Assembly: GCA_000708525.1 (NCBI GenBank)
Contig: JMRP01000020.1
Span: 1-49,886, forward strand
Source of the DNA: Cyanobium sp. CACIAM 14
Lineage (GTDB): Bacteria; Cyanobacteriota; Cyanobacteriia; PCC-6307; Cyanobiaceae
Direction of reading: 5' to 3'
Length of the DNA stretch: 49,886 nt
In this document: one piece after another, positions 42,833-49,886 of the stretch
Layout of the letters: each line of letters starts with the position of its first letter
Position numbering within the stretch: the stretch's first letter is position 1
Translations under genes and position numbers: made by a program
Notes under the pieces: generated by a model
The model's database searches: none
Told to the model about the DNA's origin: nothing
Seen by the model: only the letters and a program-made list of their open reading frames with translations

Positions 42833-43378
42833 ATGAAAGAAGATCCTGCAGCGCCGGATGGCTACCTCGAGGAACTCAGGGAATTCCTGGGATTCCTGAA
42901 GAATCTGTGGGGCCTTCTTGCCGGCCTGTCCGTCTTCTTCCCCCTCTCCAACATCCTCACGGGCGCCATCCCCCTCCACGCCTACGGCAGTGACGATGGC
43001 GTGTTCGATCAGCTGTCTCCCGACCTGATCACCACCCTGGCAACGGTGGTGACGTTGTTCGTGATTCTTGTGACGTTCTCCAGTCGCACGACCCTGGCAG
43101 GGGTGAGGGGAAGACGGATCCTGCTGCGTCGGGCCTGGATGTCGTTCGGGGTGAGCCTTCTCTCGCTTCTGGCTTACCTGGTGATCCATCAGACCTATCG
43201 CGAGTACGCCTGGGAGCCATGGGGATGGGGGAGTGGCGACCCCCGGAAACTCATCGCCGAACTTCCATTGCTGATCACCTATGTGCTGTTCTTCTCGATG
43301 CTGACCAGGGCCTTCGTGCTCCTGGGCCTGCTGGAGTTCCTCAGGTCGAAGGAGCGTCGCGCCGGGCCGAGCGGGTGA
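42833..43378 (+). CDS. Hypothetical membrane protein with four helices
   Basis: A 181-aa protein with hydrophobic segments near residues 25-45 (LWGLLAGLSVFFPLSNIL), 65-82 (LITTLATVVTLFVILVTF), 103-119 (FGVSLLSLLAYLVI) and 146-168. A charged N-terminus and basic C-terminus suggest both ends are cytoplasmic. No family recognised. The 116 bases upstream hold short CTCCTGCC repeats (about 42778-42801) but no clear promoter. Confidence 0.7.
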   Translation: MKEDPAAPDGYLEELREFLGFLKNLWGLLAGLSVFFPLSNILTGAIPLHAYGSDDGVFDQLSPDLITTLATVVTLFVILVTFSSRTTLAGVRGRRILLRRAWMSFGVSLLSLLAYLVIHQTYREYAWEPWGWGSGDPRKLIAELPLLITYVLFFSMLTRAFVLLGLLEFLRSKERRAGPSG

Positions 43379-43460
43379 CCCGCGGCTCCAGGCCCGACGG
43401 CTGGCCCGCGCAAGGCGTCACCCACCGCACCTCCTCCCCCGCACCCGACCCTTCCCTCCC

Positions 43461-44204
43461 ATGGCAACGAGCCACTCCAGTGCCTGGCAGAGCGAGGAGC
43501 TGTCCCGCGCCTTTCTTGACGGGGTGCGAGGCGCCATCCCCGCTGCCGATCTGCAGCTCGCCCTGATCGCCAGGATCACGGAGCTGTGGGCGCCCGCGGC
43601 CGTCCGGGTGCTGGATCTCGGCTGCGGCGACGGAATCCTTGGGACGTTTCTCCTCTCCCGCCTGCCTTCGGCCCGCGCTCTGCTGCTCGACTTCTCCGAG
43701 CCGATGCTGGAGGCCGCCCGGGCGAACCTCCGTGACCAGCCCCGGGCGATCGTCGCCCGGGCCGACTTCGGCGCCCCCCAGTGGCGGGACGTGGCACGCC
43801 CGGCGGGCCCGTTCGATCTGGTGGTCTCCGGCTTCGCCATTCATCACCAGCCGGATGGCCGCAAGCGGGAGCTCTACGCCGAGATCCTCGATCTGCTGGC
43901 GCCGGGAGGCGTGTTCCTCAACCTGGAGCATGTGGCCTCGGCCTCGCCCGCCGGGGAGACCCTCTTCGATGCGTTCTTCATCGACCACCTCCACGCCTTC
44001 CACGCCCGCAGGGACCCCTCCGCGGAGCGCGAGACGGTGGCAAGCACCTACTACAACCGGGCCGACAAGACGGAGAACCTCCTGGCGCCGGTGGAGCTGC
44101 AGTGCCGCTGGCTGCGGGAGATCGGCTTCGCCGATGTGGACTGCTTCTTCAAGCTCTTCGAGCTGGCCCTGTTCGGCGGACGGAAACCTCCGGCCACGGT
44201 CTGA
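43461..44204 (+). CDS. Class I SAM-dependent methyltransferase
   Basis: A 247-aa protein with the SAM-binding glycine loop VLDLGCGDGILGTFL (motif I), LLLDFSEPMLEAAR (acidic loop), DLVVSGFAIHH (motif IV) and the C-terminal LLAPGGVFLNLEH. It fits the UbiE/COQ5-like small-molecule methyltransferases. Substrate not predictable. A stable hairpin follows the stop. Confidence 0.9.
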   Translation: MATSHSSAWQSEELSRAFLDGVRGAIPAADLQLALIARITELWAPAAVRVLDLGCGDGILGTFLLSRLPSARALLLDFSEPMLEAARANLRDQPRAIVARADFGAPQWRDVARPAGPFDLVVSGFAIHHQPDGRKRELYAEILDLLAPGGVFLNLEHVASASPAGETLFDAFFIDHLHAFHARRDPSAERETVASTYYNRADKTENLLAPVELQCRWLREIGFADVDCFFKLFELALFGGRKPPATV

Positions 44205-44247
44205 GCGAAGCCTTCGGTGGTCCCGGCGCCATGGGCCCGGACGTGGA

Positions 44248-44276
44248 CAGGCCCGGCGGCGGTGCCACCGGGCCTG
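44248..44276 (+). terminator. Hairpin after the methyltransferase gene
   Basis: CAGGCCCGG (44248-44256) is exactly inverted at 44268-44276 with an 11-base loop, 43 bases past the stop. No T tract, so it is a terminator by position only. Confidence 0.4.
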
Positions 44277-44635
44277 CAGGCGAGGTACGTGTGGGGGCGG
44301 AGCTGCTGACGCTGGCGCCTGGGGCCAGGGTTCCAGTGGGGCTTCCCGGTTGGTCCGGGGCACCTCAGGCCGGGGCCTTCGTCGATGCAGTGGACGGCGA
44401 CGGTGTCACACGCCGGGGAAGCCAGAGATTCCGACGAGAGTGTTGGAGCAGGGGCCGGATCGTCAGCGCACTCCTCGGCGCTGCTCCGGTGGGGTTTCTT
44501 CCATCGCTGGAGCCTCCCGGGGTCGCTGGGCTCACCTTCGGATGGCCCGCTGCCCCGGACAAGAGGCAGGAGCGGAGGTGACATCGCTCGTGATCTTCCG
44601 AGACAGCCATTCATCAAGAAGCGTTTCCGGGCCCG
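44277..44635. other. Intergenic stretch without a supported gene
   Basis: About 360 bases between convergent methyltransferase genes. Two long open frames cross it, one per strand, but neither has a ribosome site or recognisable protein; I call it non-coding. Confidence 0.4.
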
Positions 44636-45637
44636 TCAGGCCGAGGTGATGGCGACGGCCTCCACCACGCTGATCGGCGAGGGGGTGGGCGTGATGGCGC
44701 TCAGCCGCAGCCCCGCCTTCTCCAGCAGCAGGGCGTACTCCTCTGGGGTGCGCTCCCGGCCGCCCTCGGTCATCACCAGCATGTTGAGGTCGAGCAGCTT
44801 GCCGGGGAAGGGATCGTTGCCCGGGGGGATCACCTGCTCGAGGATCAGTACCCGGCCTCCGGGCGCCATGGCGCTGCGGATGTGACCCAGGATCCGCAGG
44901 CAGCGGTCATCGTCCCAGTCGTGGATGATGTGCTTGAGCAGATAGGCGTCGGCCCCGGCGGGCACCGCCTGGAAGAAGTCGCCGGCCACCACGTTGAGCC
45001 GGCCCTCCAGCGCCGTGGGGACCGAGACCGGCGCCACCACCGACGGCTGATCGAAGACGGTGCCCTGCAGGTGCGGATGGCGATCGAGAACGCGCATCAG
45101 CAGTTCGCCCCGGCCACCGCCCACGTCGACCAGGTGGGTGATCCCCTCGAAGGAAAAGGCCGCCAGCAGCCCGGCGATCTCCTGACGGGAGAAATCGCTC
45201 ATGGCGCCGTCGAAGATCTCCCCCCGCTCCGGCTGCTGCTGGTAGTGCTCGAAGACCGAGCAGCCGTAGCGCTCATGGAATGCCGGCGTGCCGCTGCGCA
45301 CGCTCTGCAGCAGTCCGTCCCAGGCCAGGTAGTGCTCCTCGCCCAGCATGCGCAGGAACTGCCGAAGCGACTGCGGATGGTCGCTGTGCAGCAGCTCCGC
45401 CAACGGGGTCAGGGCGAAGGTGCGGGGAGCCGTTTCCTGGAACACCCCGACCGAGGCCAGGGCGCGCAGCAGGCGGAAAAGGGTGTCCGGATGGGCAGCG
45501 CAGGCGGCGGCCAGATCCTCGGCGGAACGGTCGCCGCCTTCGAGCTGGTCGGCAAGGCTGAGTTCGGCCGCCACGTGGAGCATCTGGGTGATCCAGGCGC
45601 CACTGGCCATCTGGAGCAACTGGGTGGGGAGATCCAA
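44636..45637 (-). CDS. Class I O-methyltransferase (hydroxyneurosporene/plant COMT type)
   Basis: A 333-aa protein with an N-terminal winged-helix dimerisation domain (about 1-95: GAWITQMLHVAAELSLADQL) and a SAM domain: LVDVGGGRGELLMRVL, the catalytic-His block LLKHIIHDWDDDRC, VLILEQVIPPG, and the signature DLNMLVMTEGGRERTPEEY. The family methylates phenol or carotenoid hydroxyls and similar small molecules. Substrate not readable; no pathway genes adjoin. Confidence 0.92.
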   Translation of the reverse strand: MDLPTQLLQMASGAWITQMLHVAAELSLADQLEGGDRSAEDLAAACAAHPDTLFRLLRALASVGVFQETAPRTFALTPLAELLHSDHPQSLRQFLRMLGEEHYLAWDGLLQSVRSGTPAFHERYGCSVFEHYQQQPERGEIFDGAMSDFSRQEIAGLLAAFSFEGITHLVDVGGGRGELLMRVLDRHPHLQGTVFDQPSVVAPVSVPTALEGRLNVVAGDFFQAVPAGADAYLLKHIIHDWDDDRCLRILGHIRSAMAPGGRVLILEQVIPPGNDPFPGKLLDLNMLVMTEGGRERTPEEYALLLEKAGLRLSAITPTPSPISVVEAVAITSA

Positions 45638-45832
45638 GGAAGCGGGTGGGCGATGGCTATCGACCCTATGGCCGGCGCAGCTCCGCCGATCCGCTCCCGC
45701 CAGGCCGCCCCGACGCCGGACGCTCGATCAACAATGGGCGACGGGCGGTGGGGCGCCCGAACCGGCCACGCACCAACACTGGAGGCAGGTCGTCACTGCG
45801 ACCTTTCCTTTCCTTCAGGGAGGCACCGAACC

Positions 45833-46396
45833 ATGACCACCACCACCTCCGCCACCCGCCGGCTCAACGGCGTCGATCTGGACACTCTGCTGGCCACGGT
45901 GCAGCAGATCAAGGACGACCCCGGCCTGGGGGCCTGCCGCTTCCGTGCCCGCAACGCCTGGCTCGGCGGCACCCGCAACCGCACCACCGTGGCCGACTTC
46001 CACGGCGCCCGCCAGGACATCCCTCACCTCCAGACCTTCCTGCTCGAGGCCGACGAGCCACCGATCGTGGCCGGCCAGGACGCCTACGCCAACCCGGCGG
46101 AACACCTGCTTCACGCCCTGGCCTCCTGCCTCACCACCAGCATGGCGGCCCATGCGGCGGTGCGCGGCATCGCCATCGAGGCGCTCGAATCGGAGCTGGA
46201 AGGCGACATCGACCTGAACGGCTTCCTGGGGCTTGCCCCCGATGTGCCGAAGGGCTTCACCGAGATCAGGGCCCGCTTCCGGGTGAAGGCCCGCCCCGAG
46301 GACCTGCCGCGCCTCCGGGAGTTGGTGGCGTTCTCGCCGGTGTTCAACACGATCACCGGCGGTGCCCGGGTGGTCGTCGACGTGCAGGGCAGCTGA
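45833..46396 (+). CDS. OsmC-family peroxiredoxin-like protein
   Basis: A 187-aa protein of the OsmC/Ohr superfamily of thiol peroxidases. The catalytic-type Cys sits in LHALASCLTTSMAAHAAV with the preceding HLL; the second Cys of the classical pair is replaced in FSPVFNTITGGARVVV, so it belongs to the OsmC-like rather than Ohr branch. ATG 45833 is chosen for the AGGGAGG about 9 bases upstream. First gene of a compact cluster with a 36-aa membrane peptide and two GNAT genes. Confidence 0.9.
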   Translation: MTTTTSATRRLNGVDLDTLLATVQQIKDDPGLGACRFRARNAWLGGTRNRTTVADFHGARQDIPHLQTFLLEADEPPIVAGQDAYANPAEHLLHALASCLTTSMAAHAAVRGIAIEALESELEGDIDLNGFLGLAPDVPKGFTEIRARFRVKARPEDLPRLRELVAFSPVFNTITGGARVVVDVQGS

Positions 46397-46415
46397 AGCG
46401 GTGAGGCAGGTCACG

Positions 46416-46526
46416 ATGGCAAGCGACGACATCCTCACCGCCCAGTGGGTCAGCTCGGTCTCCACGGCCATCCCTTTCCTGCTGGTGTTCAGCCTCATCC
46501 CCTTCTCCATGCGGCATCGCCGATGA
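46416..46526 (+). CDS. 36-aa membrane peptide coupled to a GNAT gene
   Basis: ATG 46416 to TGA 46524-46526, preceded by GAGGCAGG at a good distance, lies 19 bases after the OsmC stop. The product starts MASDDILTAQWVSSVSTAIP, then FLLVFSLIPFSM and a basic end MRHRR: one short membrane helix with a positive cytoplasmic tail. Its stop overlaps the ATG of the next gene (ATGA). Tight packing and ribosome site support it; no family recognised. It resembles small subunit-like peptides but no large partner is seen. Confidence 0.6.
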   Translation: MASDDILTAQWVSSVSTAIPFLLVFSLIPFSMRHRR

Positions 46527-47020
46527 GGCCAGCCATCGAACGCGCCGACGTGTCGGATGCCCCGGTGATCACCGCCCTCACAGGTGAACTGCTGGAGGAG
46601 ATCCAGGCCGCCATCGGCGAGCGGGTGTTCCGCTTCGATGCGGCCCTGAATCAGGCCCGCATGGAGGAGGCACTGGAAAGCGGCCGCTGCGTCGTGTTCG
46701 TGGCCCGGGGCCCGCATGCCGGCAGTGAGCCTCTGGGGTTCCTGGCGCTGTGCGAAGCCTTCGCCCTCTACGCCGAGGGGTCCTTCGGGATCATCACCGA
46801 GCTCTACGTGCGCCCGCCCCACCGGGGCCGGGGCCTTGGCAGCGCCCTGCTGGCCGCCGCGCGGGAGCATGCACGGCATCAGGGCTGGAGCCGCCTGGAG
46901 GTGACCACACCGCCGCTGCCGGCCTTTTCCCGCACGCTCGGTTTCTACGAACGGGAAGGCTTCGCCATCAGCGGCGGCCGCAAGCTGCGCTGCCTGATCG
47001 GAGGGGCCCAGGCCCCATGA
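46523..47020 (+). CDS. GNAT-family N-acetyltransferase (first)
   Basis: A 165-aa protein whose ATG overlaps the stop of the mini-gene. The acetyl-CoA motif is ELYVRPPHRGRGLGSALLAAARE, preceded by LGFLALCEAFAL and followed by LGFYEREGFAI, the usual GNAT order. Acceptor unknown; the fold fits general small-molecule or antibiotic-type acetyltransferases. Its stop overlaps the start of a second GNAT gene (ATGA). Confidence 0.9.
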   Translation: MRPAIERADVSDAPVITALTGELLEEIQAAIGERVFRFDAALNQARMEEALESGRCVVFVARGPHAGSEPLGFLALCEAFALYAEGSFGIITELYVRPPHRGRGLGSALLAAAREHARHQGWSRLEVTTPPLPAFSRTLGFYEREGFAISGGRKLRCLIGGAQAP

Positions 47021-47478
47021 GGATCCGTCCTGCGCACGCCTGGGATGCCGGGGCCATCGCCGCTCTGGTGCACTCCTGCGGATCGGTGCTGGTGGTCGAT
47101 CCCGCCGCCGCGGCCCCCTTCTGGGCGGCGATGGCGGCGCCGGCCCACGCCGCCAACATGGCCACCAGCCGCTTCCGCTACGGCGTGGCGGAAGCGGACG
47201 GGGAGCTCGTGGGTTTCGTCTCCATCCGTGACGGCAGCCACCTGTTCCATCTCTTCGTGGCTTCGCCCCATCAGGGCCGCGGCATCGGCCGGGCGCTGTG
47301 GCACCACGCGCTCCAGGAGCTGTCCGCCGCCAGGGGTGGGGGCACCATCACGGTCAACGCGAGCCTCAACGCCGTTGGCTTCTACCGGGCCCTCGGGTTC
47401 CGCCAGGAGGGTGAACCGGCCCGCGTCAACGGCGTGGCGTTCGTGCCGATGCTCTGGCTGCCACCCCCTGGTCCGTGA
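47017..47478 (+). CDS. GNAT-family N-acetyltransferase (second)
   Basis: A 153-aa protein with the acetyl-CoA block LFVASPHQGRGIGRALWHHAL and then ITVNASLNAVGFYRALGF, typical GNAT. ATGA overlap with the first GNAT gene indicates coupled translation; the two differ clearly in sequence, so they are not a recent duplication. Substrate unknown. Confidence 0.9.
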   Translation: MRIRPAHAWDAGAIAALVHSCGSVLVVDPAAAAPFWAAMAAPAHAANMATSRFRYGVAEADGELVGFVSIRDGSHLFHLFVASPHQGRGIGRALWHHALQELSAARGGGTITVNASLNAVGFYRALGFRQEGEPARVNGVAFVPMLWLPPPGP

Positions 47479-47494
47479 GGATCCCCCAAAGCCC

Positions 47495-47824
47495 ATGAGC
47501 GATTCAGCCTTCGCGCCGATGGACGCCGTACGCGGCGGCCCTCCGGTTCCGGAGATCGTGGCCCTCGAGGGCCGGCTTCGGGCGGCACAGCTGGCGGCGG
47601 ATGTGGCCGCCCTGGAGGCCCTGATCGCCCCCGACCTCCTCTTCACCGGGCCGGATGGACGGCTCGCCACCAGGGAAGACGACCTGACGGCCCATGCCAG
47701 CGGTGCCGTCCGGTTTCAGGCCCATGAGCCCGAGGAGCTGAGGGTGCGGCGGGTCGGCCGGGAGGTGCCAGGTTCGGAGATGAAGGTGGCCAAGCCCTCG
47801 ATGTTGGAGAGCAGGATCCGCTGA
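47495..47824 (+). CDS. NTF2-like (DUF4440) protein with a replaced C-terminus
   Basis: A 109-aa protein from ATG 47495. VALEGRLRAAQLAADVAALE, LIAPDLLFTGPDG and the run through VRFQAHEPEELRVRRVG match an NTF2-like (DUF4440) domain, normally followed by 40 more residues with strands and a YTRVW-like segment. These are missing: from about 47765 the frame reads through the antisense end of the DUF5615 gene to a chance TGA. The gene is probably inactivated or altered by the insertion that brought the toxin-antitoxin-like pair. Confidence 0.7.
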   Translation: MSDSAFAPMDAVRGGPPVPEIVALEGRLRAAQLAADVAALEALIAPDLLFTGPDGRLATREDDLTAHASGAVRFQAHEPEELRVRRVGREVPGSEMKVAKPSMLESRIR

Positions 47825-48081
47825 ATCTCCAGAGTGCTGGTGTTGCCGATCAGCAGCCAGAGCACCTTGGGCGGAGCACCGCGCAGAAGGCTCAGGGCGC
47901 GAAAGTCGTCGTTCTTGGTGACGATGCTGAAGCCGTTCGTTCCGGCAAAGGTCCAGATCTCCTCATCGGTTGCACCCTTCAGACCGATATCACAGACGTG
48001 AACGCTGCCGGGAAATCCATCCGCCATGGCGCCCGGTAGCCTGAGGCTGAGGTTTTCATCGAAGAGCAGGCGTCCAGCCAT
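47716..48081 (-). CDS. DUF5615 PIN-like protein (toxin of a TA-like pair)
   Basis: A 121-aa protein with the DUF5615 pattern of PIN-like nucleases: LLFDENLSLRL at the start, DIGLKGATDEEIWTFA in the middle, IVTKNDDFRAL, and VLWLLIGNTSTLEIQRIL near the end. The conserved acidic residues of the putative metal site are all present. The last 20 residues come from antisense reading of the interrupted NTF2-like gene, so the natural C-terminus was probably lost or changed. The antitoxin-like gene lies 8 bases upstream. Confidence 0.85.
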   Translation of the reverse strand: MAGRLLFDENLSLRLPGAMADGFPGSVHVCDIGLKGATDEEIWTFAGTNGFSIVTKNDDFRALSLLRGAPPKVLWLLIGNTSTLEIQRILLSNIEGLATFISEPGTSRPTRRTLSSSGSWA

Positions 48082-48089
48082 CAGAGACT

Positions 48090-48323
48090 TCAGGCCACGT
48101 TGAGGTCACTGAGGCGCTTCTCTCGCTCCGCTGCATAGCGCAAGACCGCCAGGATGTGCTCAGCCCTGAGGTCGGGAAAGTCGGCAAGGATCTCCTCCTG
48201 GCTCATGCCGCTGGCCAGGTACTCGAGTACATCGGAGACGGTGATGCGAGTCCCGGCCACACAAGGTTTTCAGCTCCGCACACCGGGTGTGCAGGTGATC
48301 AGGTCGTTGGTGCTGGAGGGCAT
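48090..48323 (-). pseudogene. DUF433 antitoxin-like gene with an internal stop
   Basis: From ATG 48323 the frame reads MPSSTNDLITCTPGVRS, then TGA at 48270-48272, then KPCVAGTRITVSDVLEYLAS to TGA at 48090. Relatives read GGKP at the stop, so one G-to-T change explains it. The body after the stop is a complete DUF433 unit: TVSDVLEYLASGMSQEEILA, then DFPDLRAEHILAVLRYAA. Translation could restart at GTG in CVAGTR (56 aa), leaving the toxin-binding or DNA-binding part. With DUF5615 it forms the well-known toxin-antitoxin-like pair. Confidence 0.85.
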
Positions 48324-48374
48324 GGCAGCAGACCCTGGGAGGGTTGGCCGGAGGGTAGAACCTAGGCTGTCACT

Positions 48375-48599
48375 TCAGGGCGGTTTGGAAGGCTTGCGCG
48401 AGACGCGGTCGATCTGCTCCCTCAGGCTGGCCAGTTCCGTCGCCAGGGAGGAGAGCTGGGCTCGGAGCTGATCGTTCTGCTGGCGCAAACCCTCGTTCTC
48501 CTGCCGCTGGAGCACCACCACACCGACAGGAACTCGCACGGTTGCTGCAGTGGCCTTCCAGTCGGCTTCTGAAATCCCGGCCGGAGGGGGTGGTCAGCG
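48375..48599 (-). pseudogene. IS66-type transposase N-terminal remnant
   Basis: The minus strand encodes ISEADWKATAATVRVP, a coiled-coil stretch rich in Gln, Leu, Arg and Glu, and an end reading SRKPSKPP followed by a stop. In IS66-family transposases this N-terminal region (DUF6444) has DWxATP, a coiled coil and SRNSSKPPSSD. The catalytic body is absent and there is no ATG. It lies 52 bases upstream of the antitoxin-like gene and is likely a scar of the event that brought the pair. Confidence 0.65.
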
Positions 48600-49048
48600 C
48601 TGACGCTCCTTACCTGAGATGGAACCGGGAATCAGGCTGCGGTCAAAAGTTGAATCATGTCAATAATCGCTGCGAGCGCATCCGGCCCATGGACAGCTCC
48701 AGCCGGCAAGTGGCCCTTGGTCTGAGGGCAGGCACTGGTTTTCAGGGACATCCCATTCGATCTCACGCAAGCCTATACTTGGTGGTCATACACCATTCAG
48801 CGGGCCGCTCTTCAGCCTGCTGGGAGCCAGGGGCGATTTCGGTATCACGGCGTCGGGCCAAAGAGTGTTCACAGCCGACCGAAACGCCTACCGAGACTGG
48901 CTGATAGGTCTGGAGGATTCCCTCCCCCTCCTGCGTATCATTTTCTTGGCGCATGGTGAGCCGATCACGATGAGCCGACCACGGTGAATTTCCCTGCCCG
49001 CCTTCCTGGAGCCGCCGCAGTCTTTCCTGGCTAGCTAGCGAAGCGACA
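48600..49048. other. Gene-poor stretch beside the transposase remnant
   Basis: About 450 bases with somewhat lower GC than the neighbours and no supported gene. Open frames on both strands lack ribosome sites and homology. No terminal inverted repeats or target duplications were found by eye. Likely a decayed insertion area plus the promoter of the following gene. Confidence 0.4.
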
Positions 49049-49744
49049 ATGAGTCCATTCAGCCTCGATGAGATCGTTCCCTGGGGCCGCTCCTTCGAGG
49101 AGTACCGCGCCATGTTCCGGCTCACCGAGGCGGATCTCAGCGGAAGGATTCTGGGATGCGGGGACGGGCCGGCCAGTTTCAATGCCGAAGCCAGCCGTCT
49201 GGGGGCATCGATCGTGTCATGCGATCCGATCTATCGATGGGATGTGGAGGAACTGCGGGCTCGCATCGCGCAGACCTGTGACCAGGTTCTGGAGCAGACC
49301 CGCCGGAATCGGCAGGCGTTCGTCTGGACATCCATCCCCTCCGTCGACGAACTGGGTCGCACGCGGATGGCGGCCATGGAGAAATTCCTGGCCGATTACC
49401 CCGAGGGCCTGAAGCAGGGCAGGTACGTCGTGGCGGAACTGCCTGTATTGCCGTTCGCCCATGTCCAGTTCGATCTTGCCCTCTGCTCGCATCTGCTGTT
49501 CCTCTACGGCAGCCAGCTCGGGGAGGCTTTCCATCACGCCGCCCTTCTCGAGCTGGCCCGGGTGGCGAAGGAGGTGCGGGTCTTCCCCCTGCTGGCGCTG
49601 GGTGGCGAGCCCTCCCCGTTCGTGCGCGGCTGCGTCGACCTGCTGGAGCAGACCGGCCATCGGGTGACGATCGAGACGGTGCCCTACGAATTCCAACGGG
49701 GCGGCAACCAGATGCTGCGTTTCCGCAGGAGTTCCGATGGTTGA
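49049..49744 (+). CDS. SAM-dependent methyltransferase-like protein
   Basis: A 231-aa protein. ILGCGDGPASFNAEASRLGA matches the SAM glycine loop, CDPIYRWD the acidic loop, and FDLALCSHLLFLYG motif IV. The C-terminal strands (VRVFPLLALGGEPSPF, then YEFQRGGNQMLRFRR) fit a known group of small cyanobacterial and proteobacterial methyltransferase-like proteins of unknown substrate. It is complete at both ends and stands alone. Confidence 0.85.
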   Translation: MSPFSLDEIVPWGRSFEEYRAMFRLTEADLSGRILGCGDGPASFNAEASRLGASIVSCDPIYRWDVEELRARIAQTCDQVLEQTRRNRQAFVWTSIPSVDELGRTRMAAMEKFLADYPEGLKQGRYVVAELPVLPFAHVQFDLALCSHLLFLYGSQLGEAFHHAALLELARVAKEVRVFPLLALGGEPSPFVRGCVDLLEQTGHRVTIETVPYEFQRGGNQMLRFRRSSDG

Positions 49745-49886
49745 CACTGGAATGAAGATCATGCTCCGGGGGGCTGATCATCCTGGTGGGGATGGCCGTG
49801 CTCAGGGCGGGAGCCGCCTGAAGGGGCAGGGCAGGCGCAGAACGGATCCGGCAGAGGGCATGGCTGCCCCTAGTGTGCCGTCCCGG
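49745..49886. other. Window end, no supported gene
   Basis: A short frame from ATG 49752 stays open to the window edge with a Gly/Arg-rich product, unlike a protein. One frame over, LIILVGMAVLRAGAA ends in TGA at 49820-49822, but no start codon reaches it without a base change in the six-G run at 49768-49773. Confidence 0.3.

Noticed and set aside
49752-49822. Possible 22-aa membrane peptide (ending LIILVGMAVLRAGAA) with a frame break in a six-G run
   Set aside because: Needs an assumed base deletion and has no independent support.

Overview
The window is GC-rich, densely coded, chromosome-like DNA. It most likely comes from a unicellular cyanobacterium of the Synechococcus/Cyanobium type. 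This rests on a complete NrtA-NrtB-NrtC-NrtD nitrate ABC transporter (NrtC carries the cyanobacterial fused solute-binding domain), an Flv3-Flv1 flavodiiron pair found only in oxygenic phototrophs, a consensus NtcA site, and many proteins of cyanobacterial type. The genus is an inference; no rRNA or tRNA gene is visible.

Layout. 1-2.6 kb: end of an upstream gene, two conserved unknown proteins (+), then two exported proteins (-), the second a DUF1400 protein. 2.8-8.7 kb: the nrt operon on the minus strand (nrtA, nrtB, a 52-codon membrane mini-gene, nrtC, nrtD). It has an elaborate upstream region: a consensus NtcA box, a promoter-like palindrome and a terminator-like hairpin in the leader. 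nrtA and nrtB are separated by a perfect hairpin. narB and nirA are not in the window. 9.2-10.6 kb: a PsiE-like membrane protein and a CRP/FNR-family regulator. 10.8-15.6 kb: a DUF6671 protein and flv3-flv1, followed by a textbook terminator; flv1 is split by one missing C. 16-19.7 kb: M23 peptidase, small secreted proteins, DCC-family thiol protein, acyltransferase. 19.8-25.3 kb: a four-gene export operon (HlyD-like fusion protein, double-NBD ATPase, two ABC-2 permeases). 25.3-30.4 kb: MarC protein, hydrolase, BCAM0308-like protein, an exported Mn-type superoxide dismutase, cupin-like protein, pterin dehydratase. 30.4-36.7 kb: Ca2+-type P-ATPase, a Nif11-like peptide, exported nuclease, DUF2256 mini-protein, 5'-nucleotidase, PEBP protein. 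36.8-39.2 kb: hydrolase, phosphoribosyltransferase, CDGSH protein, and a strongly structured 260-nt stretch ending in a terminator-like hairpin that is probably a non-coding RNA. 39.2-45.6 kb: b561-type cytochrome, FAD oxidoreductase, GHL10 glycosidase-like protein, two methyltransferases. 45.8-47.8 kb: an overlapping OsmC / 36-aa membrane peptide / GNAT / GNAT cluster. 47.7-48.6 kb: an inserted DUF433-DUF5615 toxin-antitoxin-like pair with a nonsense codon in the antitoxin, next to an IS66-type transposase remnant; its arrival appears to have cut off the end of an NTF2-like gene. 49-49.9 kb: a methyltransferase-like gene.

Functional themes are nitrate uptake under NtcA control, photosynthetic electron-sink and oxidative-stress functions (Flv3/Flv1, SodA, OsmC, CDGSH), and envelope export. 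The most novel material is small: unlisted mini-genes inside operons, the structured RNA candidate, the regulatory architecture upstream of nrtA, and the toxin-antitoxin scar. No CRISPR array, prophage or complete insertion sequence was seen.
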